A stretch of 64,000 bases of DNA from JAJEBT01 sp965221485 (GTDB lineage Bacteria > Pseudomonadota > Alphaproteobacteria > MPNO01 > UBA830): positions 2,790,001 to 2,854,000 of the forward strand of contig OZ244893.1 in assembly GCA_965221485.1 (NCBI GenBank), written 5' to 3'. A model generated the notes under the pieces. That model searched no databases. It had not been told where the DNA came from and saw only the letters and a list, made by a program, of their open reading frames with translations. Positions 43,813 through 52,577 of this stretch are shown here, piece after piece (position 1 is the stretch's first letter; the number at the start of each line of letters is the position of its first letter). The position numbers were made by a program, and so were the translations under genes.

Positions 43813-44879
43813 GAGACAGGAAGACCACGAATGCGCTGATGGCCGCGCTGCTCGCAGTCGCCGTCATGACCGTGCCGAAGATCACAGACGCTGCGGACCC
43901 GCAAACGGTCGCGCGCGAGATCGGCAGTGCCGGCCAGGCGGCCGCGAGCGCAATTGCCAGGAACGCCAGCACCGCCGAAACCATTCCGGGCTTCGCCGGC
44001 ACCGATCTCACCCAGACCGGTCTCGGTGAGAGTGATCTCGAAGCGCGGGGCGAGGCGGCGCTCGCCGATCCCCTCGATCCGGGTGGTCGCGCCGGGCGGC
44101 TCACGATCGATGCGGCAAGCGCGGGCGATGAAGCCGCGATTGACCGCGAAGGCCCGGTGGCGAACCGGGCGCGCGGAATCTCGACATCGCCGCAAGCCCC
44201 CGCCTGGCAAGCCGATGGTCTCGCGTCCGGGGAGGTCTCGGACTGTCCGCAAGTCCCCGTTGGCGCGACCCCGCCTCCCCAATGCGGATCCGTTGCCTGG
44301 TGCGTCGGCAGCGACTGCGAGAGCGTCGCGTCCGCCCCCAACCGGGGATTCACGGAGGCCGCGACGCAGCTCAATCTGGCGCTCGGCTTCACCGTCGACG
44401 GTACCCATGACGGGCAGCCTGTCATCTTCGCGGGCGAGTCGCGCGCCTGCCGCTACAGCCCGTGGGGGCTCTGGGACTGCTGCACCGGTTCGGGTCTCGG
44501 CAACAGCGTCGTTGCCTGCACCGAAGCCGAACGCGAGCTTTATCACGACCGCCTCGCGGGAACGACCCATTACCTCGGCACCCGTTGCTCGAAGAGGACG
44601 TTCTTCGGCGTCTGTGTCCAGCGCTCCCGGTCCTGGTGCGTGTTCGGCTCGAAGCTCGGGCGGATCGTGCATGAGGAGGCGCGCCCGCAGCTCGGCATCG
44701 CGTGGAATACGTGCCGCGGCTTTACGGCAAACGAACTGGAACGGATCGATTTTGGCGCCCTCGATCTTGAGGAATTCACGGACGACCTGACCGCACGCAT
44801 CGCGCTCCCCGATTCAGGCGAGACAAGGACCCGGATGCAGGAGCGCATCCGCAACTTCTACGGGAGCCAGACCCAATGA
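43809..44879 (+). CDS. traN: Mating-pair stabilisation protein TraN, short form
   Basis: 356 residues with a signal peptide. The Cys-rich C-terminal half (CRYSPWGLWDCCTGSG; GTRCSKRTFFGVCVQRSRSW; GIAWNTCRGF) matches TraN, the outer-membrane adhesin that stabilises mating pairs. F TraN is about 600 residues and others are longer; here the receptor-recognition insert is mostly missing, so it may recognise recipients differently or only assist assembly. Confidence 0.8.
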   Translation: MRDRKTTNALMAALLAVAVMTVPKITDAADPQTVAREIGSAGQAAASAIARNASTAETIPGFAGTDLTQTGLGESDLEARGEAALADPLDPGGRAGRLTIDAASAGDEAAIDREGPVANRARGISTSPQAPAWQADGLASGEVSDCPQVPVGATPPPQCGSVAWCVGSDCESVASAPNRGFTEAATQLNLALGFTVDGTHDGQPVIFAGESRACRYSPWGLWDCCTGSGLGNSVVACTEAERELYHDRLAGTTHYLGTRCSKRTFFGVCVQRSRSWCVFGSKLGRIVHEEARPQLGIAWNTCRGFTANELERIDFGALDLEEFTDDLTARIALPDSGETRTRMQERIRNFYGSQTQ

Positions 44880-45718
44880 GGCGCGGACACGGATTCCCGT
44901 CACCCACGAGCCACGCCCTTGCGGGGCTCGTCCTCCTCCTGGGCGCAGCAGTCGGTGGTACCACCGAGGCCCGGGAATGGCGCGACTGGTGCGGTGCGGC
45001 GTCCCCGGACACCGGTATCGAACCCGCCCTCGGCTGGCATTTCTATTGCGATCCGGAACCGCCGGAGGTTACCGAGACTCCGGAAACCCCGGCGCCGGTG
45101 CCCGCACCGCCGACCGCCATGGAGCGGATCGAGAAGCTTCGCCGAGAACTCGCCGAAGCCCGCGCGCGGGCGATCCTCGATCCGGTTCCGGAAAAGGTCG
45201 CGGCCTATCTCGAACTCCAGCGCCAGGTGCTGGCACAGGCCGCCGCCTTCTCCGATGCCTTCCGACGTACCGTCTGGGCCAGCCCCGATCTCGACTACAC
45301 GCTCACGCGCCCCGTGGGTGCCCTGGCCCGCCAGGTCTGGACGGAGGACCGCCGCACTGAGCGGGACGCCGCGCTCGCCCGTCTCTCCGAACGCTGGGGC
45401 CTCATCTATCTCGGCCATCCCGATTGCGGTGGCTGCCAGGTGTTCGGACCTCTCCTTCGCGCCTTCGCGCTCCGCTATCGCCTTCCGGTGCTCGCGGTCT
45501 CCATGACAGGCGAGGCGCTGGAGGGCTGGCCCGAAGCGGTTCCCGATCAGGGGCGCGCCGCCCGGCTGGGCCTTGCCGGCGGGCCCTTCCCCGCCCTCGT
45601 CCTCTTCGATGCCGGAACCGGAGCGGTGACGCCCGTGGGCTTCGGCGTGCTTGCCGAGGACCAGATGGCCGAGCGCATCTTCCTTCTCACCCAAAGGGAA
45701 AGCGGACATGACTACTGA
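44876..45718 (+). CDS. traF: Conjugative assembly protein TraF (thioredoxin-like)
   Basis: 280 residues, signal peptide at the start (LAGLVLLLGAAVGGTTEA). The C-terminal thioredoxin fold keeps a CxxC-like site (HPDCGGCQVFGPLLRAF) and the cis-Pro region GGPFPALVLFD. It helps fold the Cys-rich TraU and TraN. A proline spacer and a helical stretch precede the domain. ATGA overlap with traN. Confidence 0.88.
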   Translation: MRRGHGFPSPTSHALAGLVLLLGAAVGGTTEAREWRDWCGAASPDTGIEPALGWHFYCDPEPPEVTETPETPAPVPAPPTAMERIEKLRRELAEARARAILDPVPEKVAAYLELQRQVLAQAAAFSDAFRRTVWASPDLDYTLTRPVGALARQVWTEDRRTERDAALARLSERWGLIYLGHPDCGGCQVFGPLLRAFALRYRLPVLAVSMTGEALEGWPEAVPDQGRAARLGLAGGPFPALVLFDAGTGAVTPVGFGVLAEDQMAERIFLLTQRESGHDY

Positions 45719-47141
45719 ACGATCACATGTGATGGCCGCCGCCCTTTCAGGCGCGGCTCTTCTCCTTCTTCTCCCGCCCGCGCCGGCCCGCGCCGACGTT
45801 CTCTCGGAAATGCAGACCTTCTGGTCAGGTGCCGCCGTCAATGTCACCGCACCCACAGCCTTTGACGGACAATCCTCCGGTCACTGGACGCTCGGCAATC
45901 TCTATCTCCGCGCACCGGTCCGCGCCGAAACGCCCGCGACGCTTAACCTGCCCTCCTTCCGCGCCGGCTGCGGCGGCATCGACGCCTTCGCCGGTGCCTT
46001 CTCCTTTATCGATTCCGATCAGCTGGTCGCCTTCGGGCGTGCTGTGGCCCAGAACGCCGCCGGCTTTGCCTTCGAGCTTGCCCTCGAGACGGTCTCGCCT
46101 GTGATCGCCGAGACCATGTCCAAGCTCCGGGCGCTTGCCCAGTGGGTGAACGCGCAGAATCTCGACAGCTGCGAAAGTGCCCAGGCGCTGGTCGGTGCCG
46201 CATGGTCCCGGAGTGACCGTGCGAGCGCCGCGATCTGTGCGGCAATCGGCACCCGCCAGGGGCTGTTCTCCGACTATGCGGCGGCACGCCATGGCTGCGG
46301 TGCCGGCGGGGAACGGCACGGCACGCTGGCAGCTGCCACCGGGCCGCTTGCGGAACAGGTGCCGGTCAATGTCAATCTCGCCTGGCGGGCGGTGCAGGAT
46401 TCGGCCTTCCTTGCGGCGGACCGCGATCTTGGCGAATTCGCGATGTCGGTCGCCGGCACCGCCATCATCACCGCACCCGTCTCCAGTGCCGATCCTGCGG
46501 GACCGCGACTTCGCATCCTCCCGGCGCTGGCACTTGACCGGCGCGTCATCGAGACGCTGATGGAAGGCGGCGGCGCGCTGCCCGTCTGGCGTTGTGACGA
46601 GCCCGCACGTTGCCTCAATCCCGCACCCGGGACGATCACCATTCCGGCAGGGCGTGGCTTTCGCGAACGGGTGGCCGACCTCATGCAGCAGTTGGCCGAA
46701 GCCGTGCGTGCCGATACCGCGCCGCCCGCGGAAGCCTTGGGCCTCGTCAATCTGACCGCACTCCCGGTGTGGCGCGTCATCAACATGGCCGCCGCCTATC
46801 GGGGTGCCGTGATCGACCAGGAAATCGAATCGCTTGCCGAAGCCGTGGCCCTCGATCTTCTCCATGTCTGGATCGGCGATCTACACCGCCAGATCGAGGA
46901 TCGGGCGGGGCAGATCGATCTTGCCGATGGCGAGCAGCTGGAAAACTGGCGCCGCAGCCTCCGGGAAAACCGGATCGAACTCGCGCGCCATCGCCAGCAG
47001 GGTCTGGCGCGCCTCGAGACCGCGCTCTCGCTGGTGGAAAAACTCCGCCTCATCGAGACCCAGCTCGCGGGCGCGCTGTCGGCCGATCTCCGCGCTGCGC
47101 TGGCCTTCTCCCGAGGCGCTGCCGGAACGGGGCTCCGGTGA
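45708..47141 (+). CDS. traH: Conjugative assembly protein TraH
   Basis: 477 residues with a signal peptide ending PARA. Family signatures are present: MQTFWSGAAVNVTAPTAF, SFRAGCGGIDAFAGAFSFID and CESAQALVGA. TraH is an outer-membrane-associated pilus assembly protein with a C-terminal coiled coil (here EDRAGQIDLADGEQLENW on). The start at 45708 overlaps traF by 11 bp. The stop overlaps the traG start (TGATG). Confidence 0.9.
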   Translation: MTTERSHVMAAALSGAALLLLLPPAPARADVLSEMQTFWSGAAVNVTAPTAFDGQSSGHWTLGNLYLRAPVRAETPATLNLPSFRAGCGGIDAFAGAFSFIDSDQLVAFGRAVAQNAAGFAFELALETVSPVIAETMSKLRALAQWVNAQNLDSCESAQALVGAAWSRSDRASAAICAAIGTRQGLFSDYAAARHGCGAGGERHGTLAAATGPLAEQVPVNVNLAWRAVQDSAFLAADRDLGEFAMSVAGTAIITAPVSSADPAGPRLRILPALALDRRVIETLMEGGGALPVWRCDEPARCLNPAPGTITIPAGRGFRERVADLMQQLAEAVRADTAPPAEALGLVNLTALPVWRVINMAAAYRGAVIDQEIESLAEAVALDLLHVWIGDLHRQIEDRAGQIDLADGEQLENWRRSLRENRIELARHRQQGLARLETALSLVEKLRLIETQLAGALSADLRAALAFSRGAAGTGLR

Positions 47142-50026
47142 TGTATGAACTTCACACACTCGGGGGTGGCCGCTATCTCGTCGACCTCCTGAACGCGGTC
47201 GCTGCCATCACTTCGGGCGGCGCCTTTCTCACCCTTGCCCAGCTCGCCGGTGTTGCCGGGCTCGCCTGGATCCTGTTCCGGACCGCCTTCGGCGGGTCCT
47301 GGAAGGACAACGCGAAGTGGATGCTGGCCTTCATCGCCATCTGGGGCGCGCTGGTGGTCCCGAAAGCGACGGTCCGGGTTGTCGACCGGATCGATCCGGC
47401 GCTGGCACCGGCGGTCGTTGCCAACGTACCGATCGGCCTCGCCCTCTTCGCCTCGATCACGAGCCAGGTCGGCGAGGGTCTCACCGAGCTCACGGAACAG
47501 GCCTTCGCGCTTCCGGACGATCTCACCTATCGCCGGCATGGCCTCATCTTTGGCGCGCGACTTGCGGCGGAAGCGACACGGCTCGAGGTGACCGATCAGG
47601 TCTTCGCCCGCAATCTCCGCGCCTATGGCCGGCAATGCGTGTTCCATGCGTTGCTGCTTGGCCATCTCACCGCGGACGAGCTCCGGGAAAGCCCCGATGT
47701 GTGGCGGCTCGTCACCGCACCGGGATCGCCCTCGACCGGTGCGTCGCCCGCCCGCATGGTGGAACTCGCAACCCGGACGGGCGGTGTCGTCACCACGGAA
47801 ATCGTCACCTGCGCCGAAGCCGCCGGGCGGCTCGATGCGATGTGGAACCCGGAGATCACCCGCGCAGGTGCGGTGCATGGACGGCGCATCTTCCCGGGCA
47901 GCCAGACCGACGCGCTGGCCCGCACCGAGCTGATGGCCGCACTGCCCGCTGCCCATGACTGGCTGATCGGTGCGTCACGTTCGGCCGCAGACATCCTGCG
48001 CCAGCAGATGACGCTCAACGCTCTTCATAACGCGGGTGAGCAATGGGCTGCCGAATCCGGCAATGCCGCGGCCCTTCGCGCCTACACCGATGCCAGGGCC
48101 GAGGCCCAGACCGCATCCGCCTATAGAGCGATCGGACGTCAGGCGGAAACCTGGGTACCGATGCTCAGGATCGTCTTCGAGTGCCTCTTTATCGGTGCCT
48201 TCCCGATGGCGGTGCTCCTGATGCTGACCCCCGCTGGCGGCACCATCTTCCGGTCCTACATATCGGGGCTTGTGTGGCTGCAGAGCTGGGGGCCGCTTTA
48301 CGCCATCCTGCACCGGATCTCCATGGGCGAAGCAGCAGAACGGATGTCGGCCGTTGCTGCCATGCCGTCAGGCGAGGCCGGGATCGCGCTCGTGGCCCAG
48401 GCCGGAATCCGTGCTGTCGCCGCCGATGTGGCGGTGATGTCGGGATACCTCTCCATGTCAGTGCCGTTCCTCGCTGCGGCCCTCGCCTACGGGATCGGCA
48501 AGGCCACCATGCTCGCGACCTCGGTGCTCGCGGTCGGCCAGGAGGCCGCGTCCTCGGCCGCCCATGAGGGCACCACCGGCAATGTCTCGCTCGCGAATAC
48601 CCAGGCCGATACCCATCGCTTTGCAACCCTCGAAGGCCGCCAGCTCCGCACCTCGCTGCAGGTGGATCAGGACCGGTATACGGGCTTCGCACCGCGGGGC
48701 GCCGCCTTCACCGTTGCCGGTGACGGAACCCCGATCATGGACGGCTCGGCCGCCACCAGCCGCATTCCGGCCTCGGGCGTCAGGCTCTCGGAATCGCTTT
48801 CCCAGAGCTACGAGACGCGGGCGGCCGAAGCGCGCGAACAGGCCGGGCACTGGCAGACCGAGGCGGCGACGGCCCAGACCGCTGCACTGACGAATTCGAC
48901 GGCGATGGTCGAGCGCCTCTCCCATGACGTCTCAACTGGGACCGCGCATGCCCGCGGCATCACAGAGAGCCAGAGCGAACAGGTGCAGCTCCTGAGAGAC
49001 CATGTCTCGAACCTCTCCGAGACCGGAGGCATCACCCAGGACCAGGCGGCCATTTTGCTGGGCGAAGCCCGGTTTGGTCTCGGATTGGGGAGCATGATCA
49101 GTGTCGGGGCAAACGGGAGGGTGACCTGGCGCGACCAGACGATTGAGGCCGAAGCCTGGAACCGCATGAAGGCCTATACCGAGCAGAACCAGCTGCACGA
49201 TCTCTGGTCGCAGGTCGAGGACGCCTCACGCCGCTATCACGCCGCATCGGGCGACAGCCGGATGACAAGCCTTGAGGAAAGCCATGCCGCGAGTCTGTCG
49301 CGTGCCGAACGTTTCTCCGAACAGGCCGCGCTCTCGCACCGGGAAGCCGAAAGCTGGAGCGAACAGGCGGCCGAGATACGCACCGACGCGCAGGCAATCG
49401 ACCGCGAACTGGGACAACCCTTCTTCCACTGGCTGACCGAACGCCCGGGTGCTGATGGGCGCGCGATCGGGGAGGCGGGCGCCATGCGGCTCGCCTCCCC
49501 GCAAACGCCGGAGGATGCCGAAGAGTTGCGCGCCCACGCCGCCGCCTTTGTCCGCGAAGCCTTCCCGATGCCACCGGGCCCGGATCCGGAGAGCATCTCC
49601 GGTCTTGCGGACTACCGGCGTGAAAGCGGCGCCATGGCGGGCGAGCAAGCCGCGGGACTCGGCACCACCCACATGGATGGCACCGCCGGAATCCGGGACC
49701 GCGCGTCCGGAGCCGGGGTTCCCGATGCGGACAGCGTGACCGGGAGCGCCAGAACGACGCGGGCGGAAACCGAAGCCGATCTCGTCATCCACGGCGCCGG
49801 GCGCGAAGCACGCCGGTCGGTGACAGAGGACGGGATCCGGGACGGGCGCGCGGGCGTCGCCACCGAACTCGACCGCGATCTCGGCGAGCGCGTCATCGAG
49901 CGGCTTCCGTTCGGAGGCGAATGGCTGGCGGGGCAGATCTACGGGTCTGCGAAAAACGGAGCGCCGGACGAGGACACCGGGAAAGACCGGAACACGGATC
50001 GGGGCCAGGGACCCGCCAGCCCATGA
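47141..50026 (+). CDS. traG: Conjugative assembly and entry-exclusion protein TraG
   Basis: 961 residues from ATG 47141, in a TGATG overlap with traH. The N-terminal half has several membrane helices (FLTLAQLAGVAGLAWILF; AKWMLAFIAIWGALVV; FLAAALAYGIGKATMLATSV) and the conserved LLMLTPAGGTIFRSYISGL. The C-terminal half is soluble, Glu/Ala-rich and probably coiled coil, ending near a dispersed acidic tail. F TraG works in pilus assembly through its N-terminus and in mating-pair stabilisation and exclusion through its C-terminus. A longer frame open upstream of 47141 is a traH shadow. Confidence 0.88.
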   Translation: MYELHTLGGGRYLVDLLNAVAAITSGGAFLTLAQLAGVAGLAWILFRTAFGGSWKDNAKWMLAFIAIWGALVVPKATVRVVDRIDPALAPAVVANVPIGLALFASITSQVGEGLTELTEQAFALPDDLTYRRHGLIFGARLAAEATRLEVTDQVFARNLRAYGRQCVFHALLLGHLTADELRESPDVWRLVTAPGSPSTGASPARMVELATRTGGVVTTEIVTCAEAAGRLDAMWNPEITRAGAVHGRRIFPGSQTDALARTELMAALPAAHDWLIGASRSAADILRQQMTLNALHNAGEQWAAESGNAAALRAYTDARAEAQTASAYRAIGRQAETWVPMLRIVFECLFIGAFPMAVLLMLTPAGGTIFRSYISGLVWLQSWGPLYAILHRISMGEAAERMSAVAAMPSGEAGIALVAQAGIRAVAADVAVMSGYLSMSVPFLAAALAYGIGKATMLATSVLAVGQEAASSAAHEGTTGNVSLANTQADTHRFATLEGRQLRTSLQVDQDRYTGFAPRGAAFTVAGDGTPIMDGSAATSRIPASGVRLSESLSQSYETRAAEAREQAGHWQTEAATAQTAALTNSTAMVERLSHDVSTGTAHARGITESQSEQVQLLRDHVSNLSETGGITQDQAAILLGEARFGLGLGSMISVGANGRVTWRDQTIEAEAWNRMKAYTEQNQLHDLWSQVEDASRRYHAASGDSRMTSLEESHAASLSRAERFSEQAALSHREAESWSEQAAEIRTDAQAIDRELGQPFFHWLTERPGADGRAIGEAGAMRLASPQTPEDAEELRAHAAAFVREAFPMPPGPDPESISGLADYRRESGAMAGEQAAGLGTTHMDGTAGIRDRASGAGVPDADSVTGSARTTRAETEADLVIHGAGREARRSVTEDGIRDGRAGVATELDRDLGERVIERLPFGGEWLAGQIYGSAKNGAPDEDTGKDRNTDRGQGPASP

Positions 50027-50049
50027 CCTGCGGAGAAACCCTGTTTCCG

Positions 50050-50394
50050 TCAGTGCAGCCTGTCGGCCGCTGCCCGGAACTGCTCGTCCATGTCAGAGAG
50101 ATACTGGTAGCGGCCACGGCGCGAGGACCATTCGCACAGCTCGCTCGGGTCGTCGTCTTCTTCCGGGGCCTGGAAACCGGACCAGTCGCCATCCCGGAAC
50201 CCGGCCATGAGCGCCAGGGTCAGCTGCACCATCACCGTCCAGGCGATCGCAAGGATCCACGTGCTCGCGAGGACTCCTTCGGGAAGCGCCACGAACAGGC
50301 TCGCCACTGTGACAATCACAGCAAGAACAAGGCCCCCGAAACGCGCCAGCCGGGCGCGGGGGGTCTGCATCCGGCGGGGAATGGAACGATTCAT
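50050..50394 (-). CDS. Small membrane protein antisense within the tra operon
   Basis: 114 residues from ATG 50394. Two hydrophobic helices (FGGLVLAVIVTVASLFVAL and TWILAIAWTVMVQLTLALM) are followed by an acidic tail (GFQAPEEDDDPSELCEW). It lies head-to-head with traD, in the only gap of the long operon. It could be an exclusion or regulatory protein, as entry-exclusion genes are small membrane proteins often found near traG and traD. No sequence match to a named family is recognised. Confidence 0.6.
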   Translation of the reverse strand: MNRSIPRRMQTPRARLARFGGLVLAVIVTVASLFVALPEGVLASTWILAIAWTVMVQLTLALMAGFRDGDWSGFQAPEEDDDPSELCEWSSRRGRYQYLSDMDEQFRAAADRLH

Positions 50395-50516
50395 GCTTCC
50401 CACCATAAGGGATTTTGCGGCCGCCATCCAGGATTTTGCGCCCGAATCGTCGCTGAATGTTGCCCAAATGGTCCGAATCCCGCCGGCCAACACTCCCCCT
50501 CGGGCCGGAGGCCATC

Positions 50517-52577
50517 ATGAGAACCGTCGGCTCCAGCACCCTCCGGGGCGGACAGACGGTTCTCCACGGGATCCGCATGTGGACCCAGATGTTCCAGGCC
50601 GGGCTCTTCATCGCTGCACTGACGGTCGTCGCGGTGCCCGCCGTCAAGCTCTGGAACACCACCACCGGCTATGACTGGTACGTCTCGGCCATGGTCACAG
50701 TGGCCGAGGCCAAGCTCGCCATCGGGTATCGGCCGACCTCTGGACAGAAGATCCGCGAGCCCACAGGCGAGCGGAAAGTCGCCACCATCCGGACCATTGC
50801 CACCTCGCGCCCGGCCCGTGCCGTTCGGGAACGCATCCTGAACGACATTTACGCCGGCGCCTGGCTTGGTCTCAAATCCGCAATCGGGATCATTCTGTCG
50901 CTCCTCGTCCTGTTCCGGATCCGCGGCCTGCAGCTCAAGAAGCGAAAACGCCTCCGCGGCGCCGAACTCGTCACCGCCCGCGAACTCGCAGCACGGGTCC
51001 GGCCCCGCATGGACCGCCTTCGCGATGCCGTCCTCGCCGATCGCCCGCAACCCGTCCGGATCGCCGGCATTCCGTGGCCCCATCGCACCGAGACCCAGCA
51101 CACCATCGTCTCCGGCACCACCGGGTCCGGCAAGACCGTGCTGATCTCCGATCTCGTGGCCCAGATCCGCGCCCGCGGTGAACGCTGCGTCGTCTACGAC
51201 AAGATGGGGAGCTACACCCGTGCCTTCTTCGATCCCGACCGCGACATCCTTCTCAATCCGCTCGATGCGCGCTCGCCCCGCTGGTCGCCCTTCTTCGAGG
51301 CGCGAAACCCGCAGGACTTCGACACCATGGCGGCGGCGCTCATTCCGCAGCAGAAGGACACCGTCGATCCGTTCTGGGTGACCGCGTCGCGCCAGCTCTT
51401 CGCCAATGGCGCCGGTGTCCTGTGGCGGCGCGGTGTCACCGAGAACCGGGTGCTCGTCGAGCATCTCCTCAAGACCAACCTCGCGGAACTGGCCGCCGCC
51501 ATGGACGGCACCGTCGCGCAGTCCATCGTCGATCCGGAAAACCCCAAGACCGCACTCTCGGTCCGCGCCATGCTGACCGCACATCTCGGCGCCATGGAGG
51601 TGCTGCCCGATACCGGTACGCGCTTCTCGATCCGCGAATGGGTAACACGCGATGACGGGGACGGCTTCCTGTTCCTCACCTCACGGGGCGACCAGCATGC
51701 CAGCATCCGCGGGCTTATCTCCACCTGGCTGGAGATCGCGGTCAATGCCCTCCTGTCCCTCGATCAGGACGACGGGCGCCGGATCTGGGTGGTGCTGGAC
51801 GAGCTGCCCACCCTTCACCAGGTGCCGAGCCTGCAGTCGGGCCTTGCCGAATCCCGCCAGTTCGGCGGCTGCTTCGTCCTCGGCGTGCAGGTGGTCTCGG
51901 CGCTTCGCGATCTCTATGGCCGCAACGGCGCCGAAACCATCTCGGGGCTCTGTGGCACCCGGGTGGTACTGGCCGCACCCGACCGGGACACGGCGCAATG
52001 GTCGGCCGAGAGCCTCGGCCGCGCCGAAGTCGAAGAGGTCACGGAAGGGTTCTCCTATGGCGCCAACACCATCCGGGACGGCGTATCGCTGACGCCAAAG
52101 CGGGAACTCCGGGCCCTCGCTCTCGCTTCCGAAATCATGGCGCTTGGAAACCTCGAGGGGTATCTGCGCTTTCCGGGCCCATGGCCCGTCGCCAACATCC
52201 GCCTCGATTACGTGGATCGCCCGCAGGTGGCGGCGCGGTTTGTGGAGAGGGACAAGGGACAGGTAACGTCGGAGGACGAGGATGCGGAGGCGGGTTCCGG
52301 GGAAGAAAACGGCGAAACCGGAGACCCCGATAGCGATCGGGAAGATCCGGAGTCCAGCCCGCTTCAGGGCGAACTGGACCTGAACGGGGCTGCCAACGAG
52401 ACGGGACAACCCGGCACCACATCAACTCCGCCGCCGGAAACCGGAACACCGCCGGACACCGAAAACCTGCCGTTCGACGATCCGTGGACTTCGGAGCCAT
52501 CCCCGCCGCCCCGCAAGATGGATCGGCAGGCAGGCCGGACAGGTGCCGGCGAACCTCCAGCCTGTGACTGGCTCTGA
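50517..52577 (+). CDS. traD: Type IV coupling protein TraD
   Basis: 686 residues from ATG 50517. Two N-terminal membrane helices (about residues 25-45 and 115-135, LGLKSAIGIILSLLVLF) precede the ATPase with Walker A SGTTGSGKTVLISDL near 200 and Walker B WVVLDELPTLHQVP near 425. It hands the relaxase-DNA complex to the channel. The C-terminal 100 residues are acidic and rich in Pro and Glu, the usual relaxosome contact region. TGATG overlap with traI. Confidence 0.9.
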   Translation: MRTVGSSTLRGGQTVLHGIRMWTQMFQAGLFIAALTVVAVPAVKLWNTTTGYDWYVSAMVTVAEAKLAIGYRPTSGQKIREPTGERKVATIRTIATSRPARAVRERILNDIYAGAWLGLKSAIGIILSLLVLFRIRGLQLKKRKRLRGAELVTARELAARVRPRMDRLRDAVLADRPQPVRIAGIPWPHRTETQHTIVSGTTGSGKTVLISDLVAQIRARGERCVVYDKMGSYTRAFFDPDRDILLNPLDARSPRWSPFFEARNPQDFDTMAAALIPQQKDTVDPFWVTASRQLFANGAGVLWRRGVTENRVLVEHLLKTNLAELAAAMDGTVAQSIVDPENPKTALSVRAMLTAHLGAMEVLPDTGTRFSIREWVTRDDGDGFLFLTSRGDQHASIRGLISTWLEIAVNALLSLDQDDGRRIWVVLDELPTLHQVPSLQSGLAESRQFGGCFVLGVQVVSALRDLYGRNGAETISGLCGTRVVLAAPDRDTAQWSAESLGRAEVEEVTEGFSYGANTIRDGVSLTPKRELRALALASEIMALGNLEGYLRFPGPWPVANIRLDYVDRPQVAARFVERDKGQVTSEDEDAEAGSGEENGETGDPDSDREDPESSPLQGELDLNGAANETGQPGTTSTPPPETGTPPDTENLPFDDPWTSEPSPPPRKMDRQAGRTGAGEPPACDWL

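Noticed and set aside
46610..47140. Longer reading frame upstream of traG
   Set aside because: It lies in traH coding sequence and has shadow-like composition; the TGATG overlap fixes the start at 47141.
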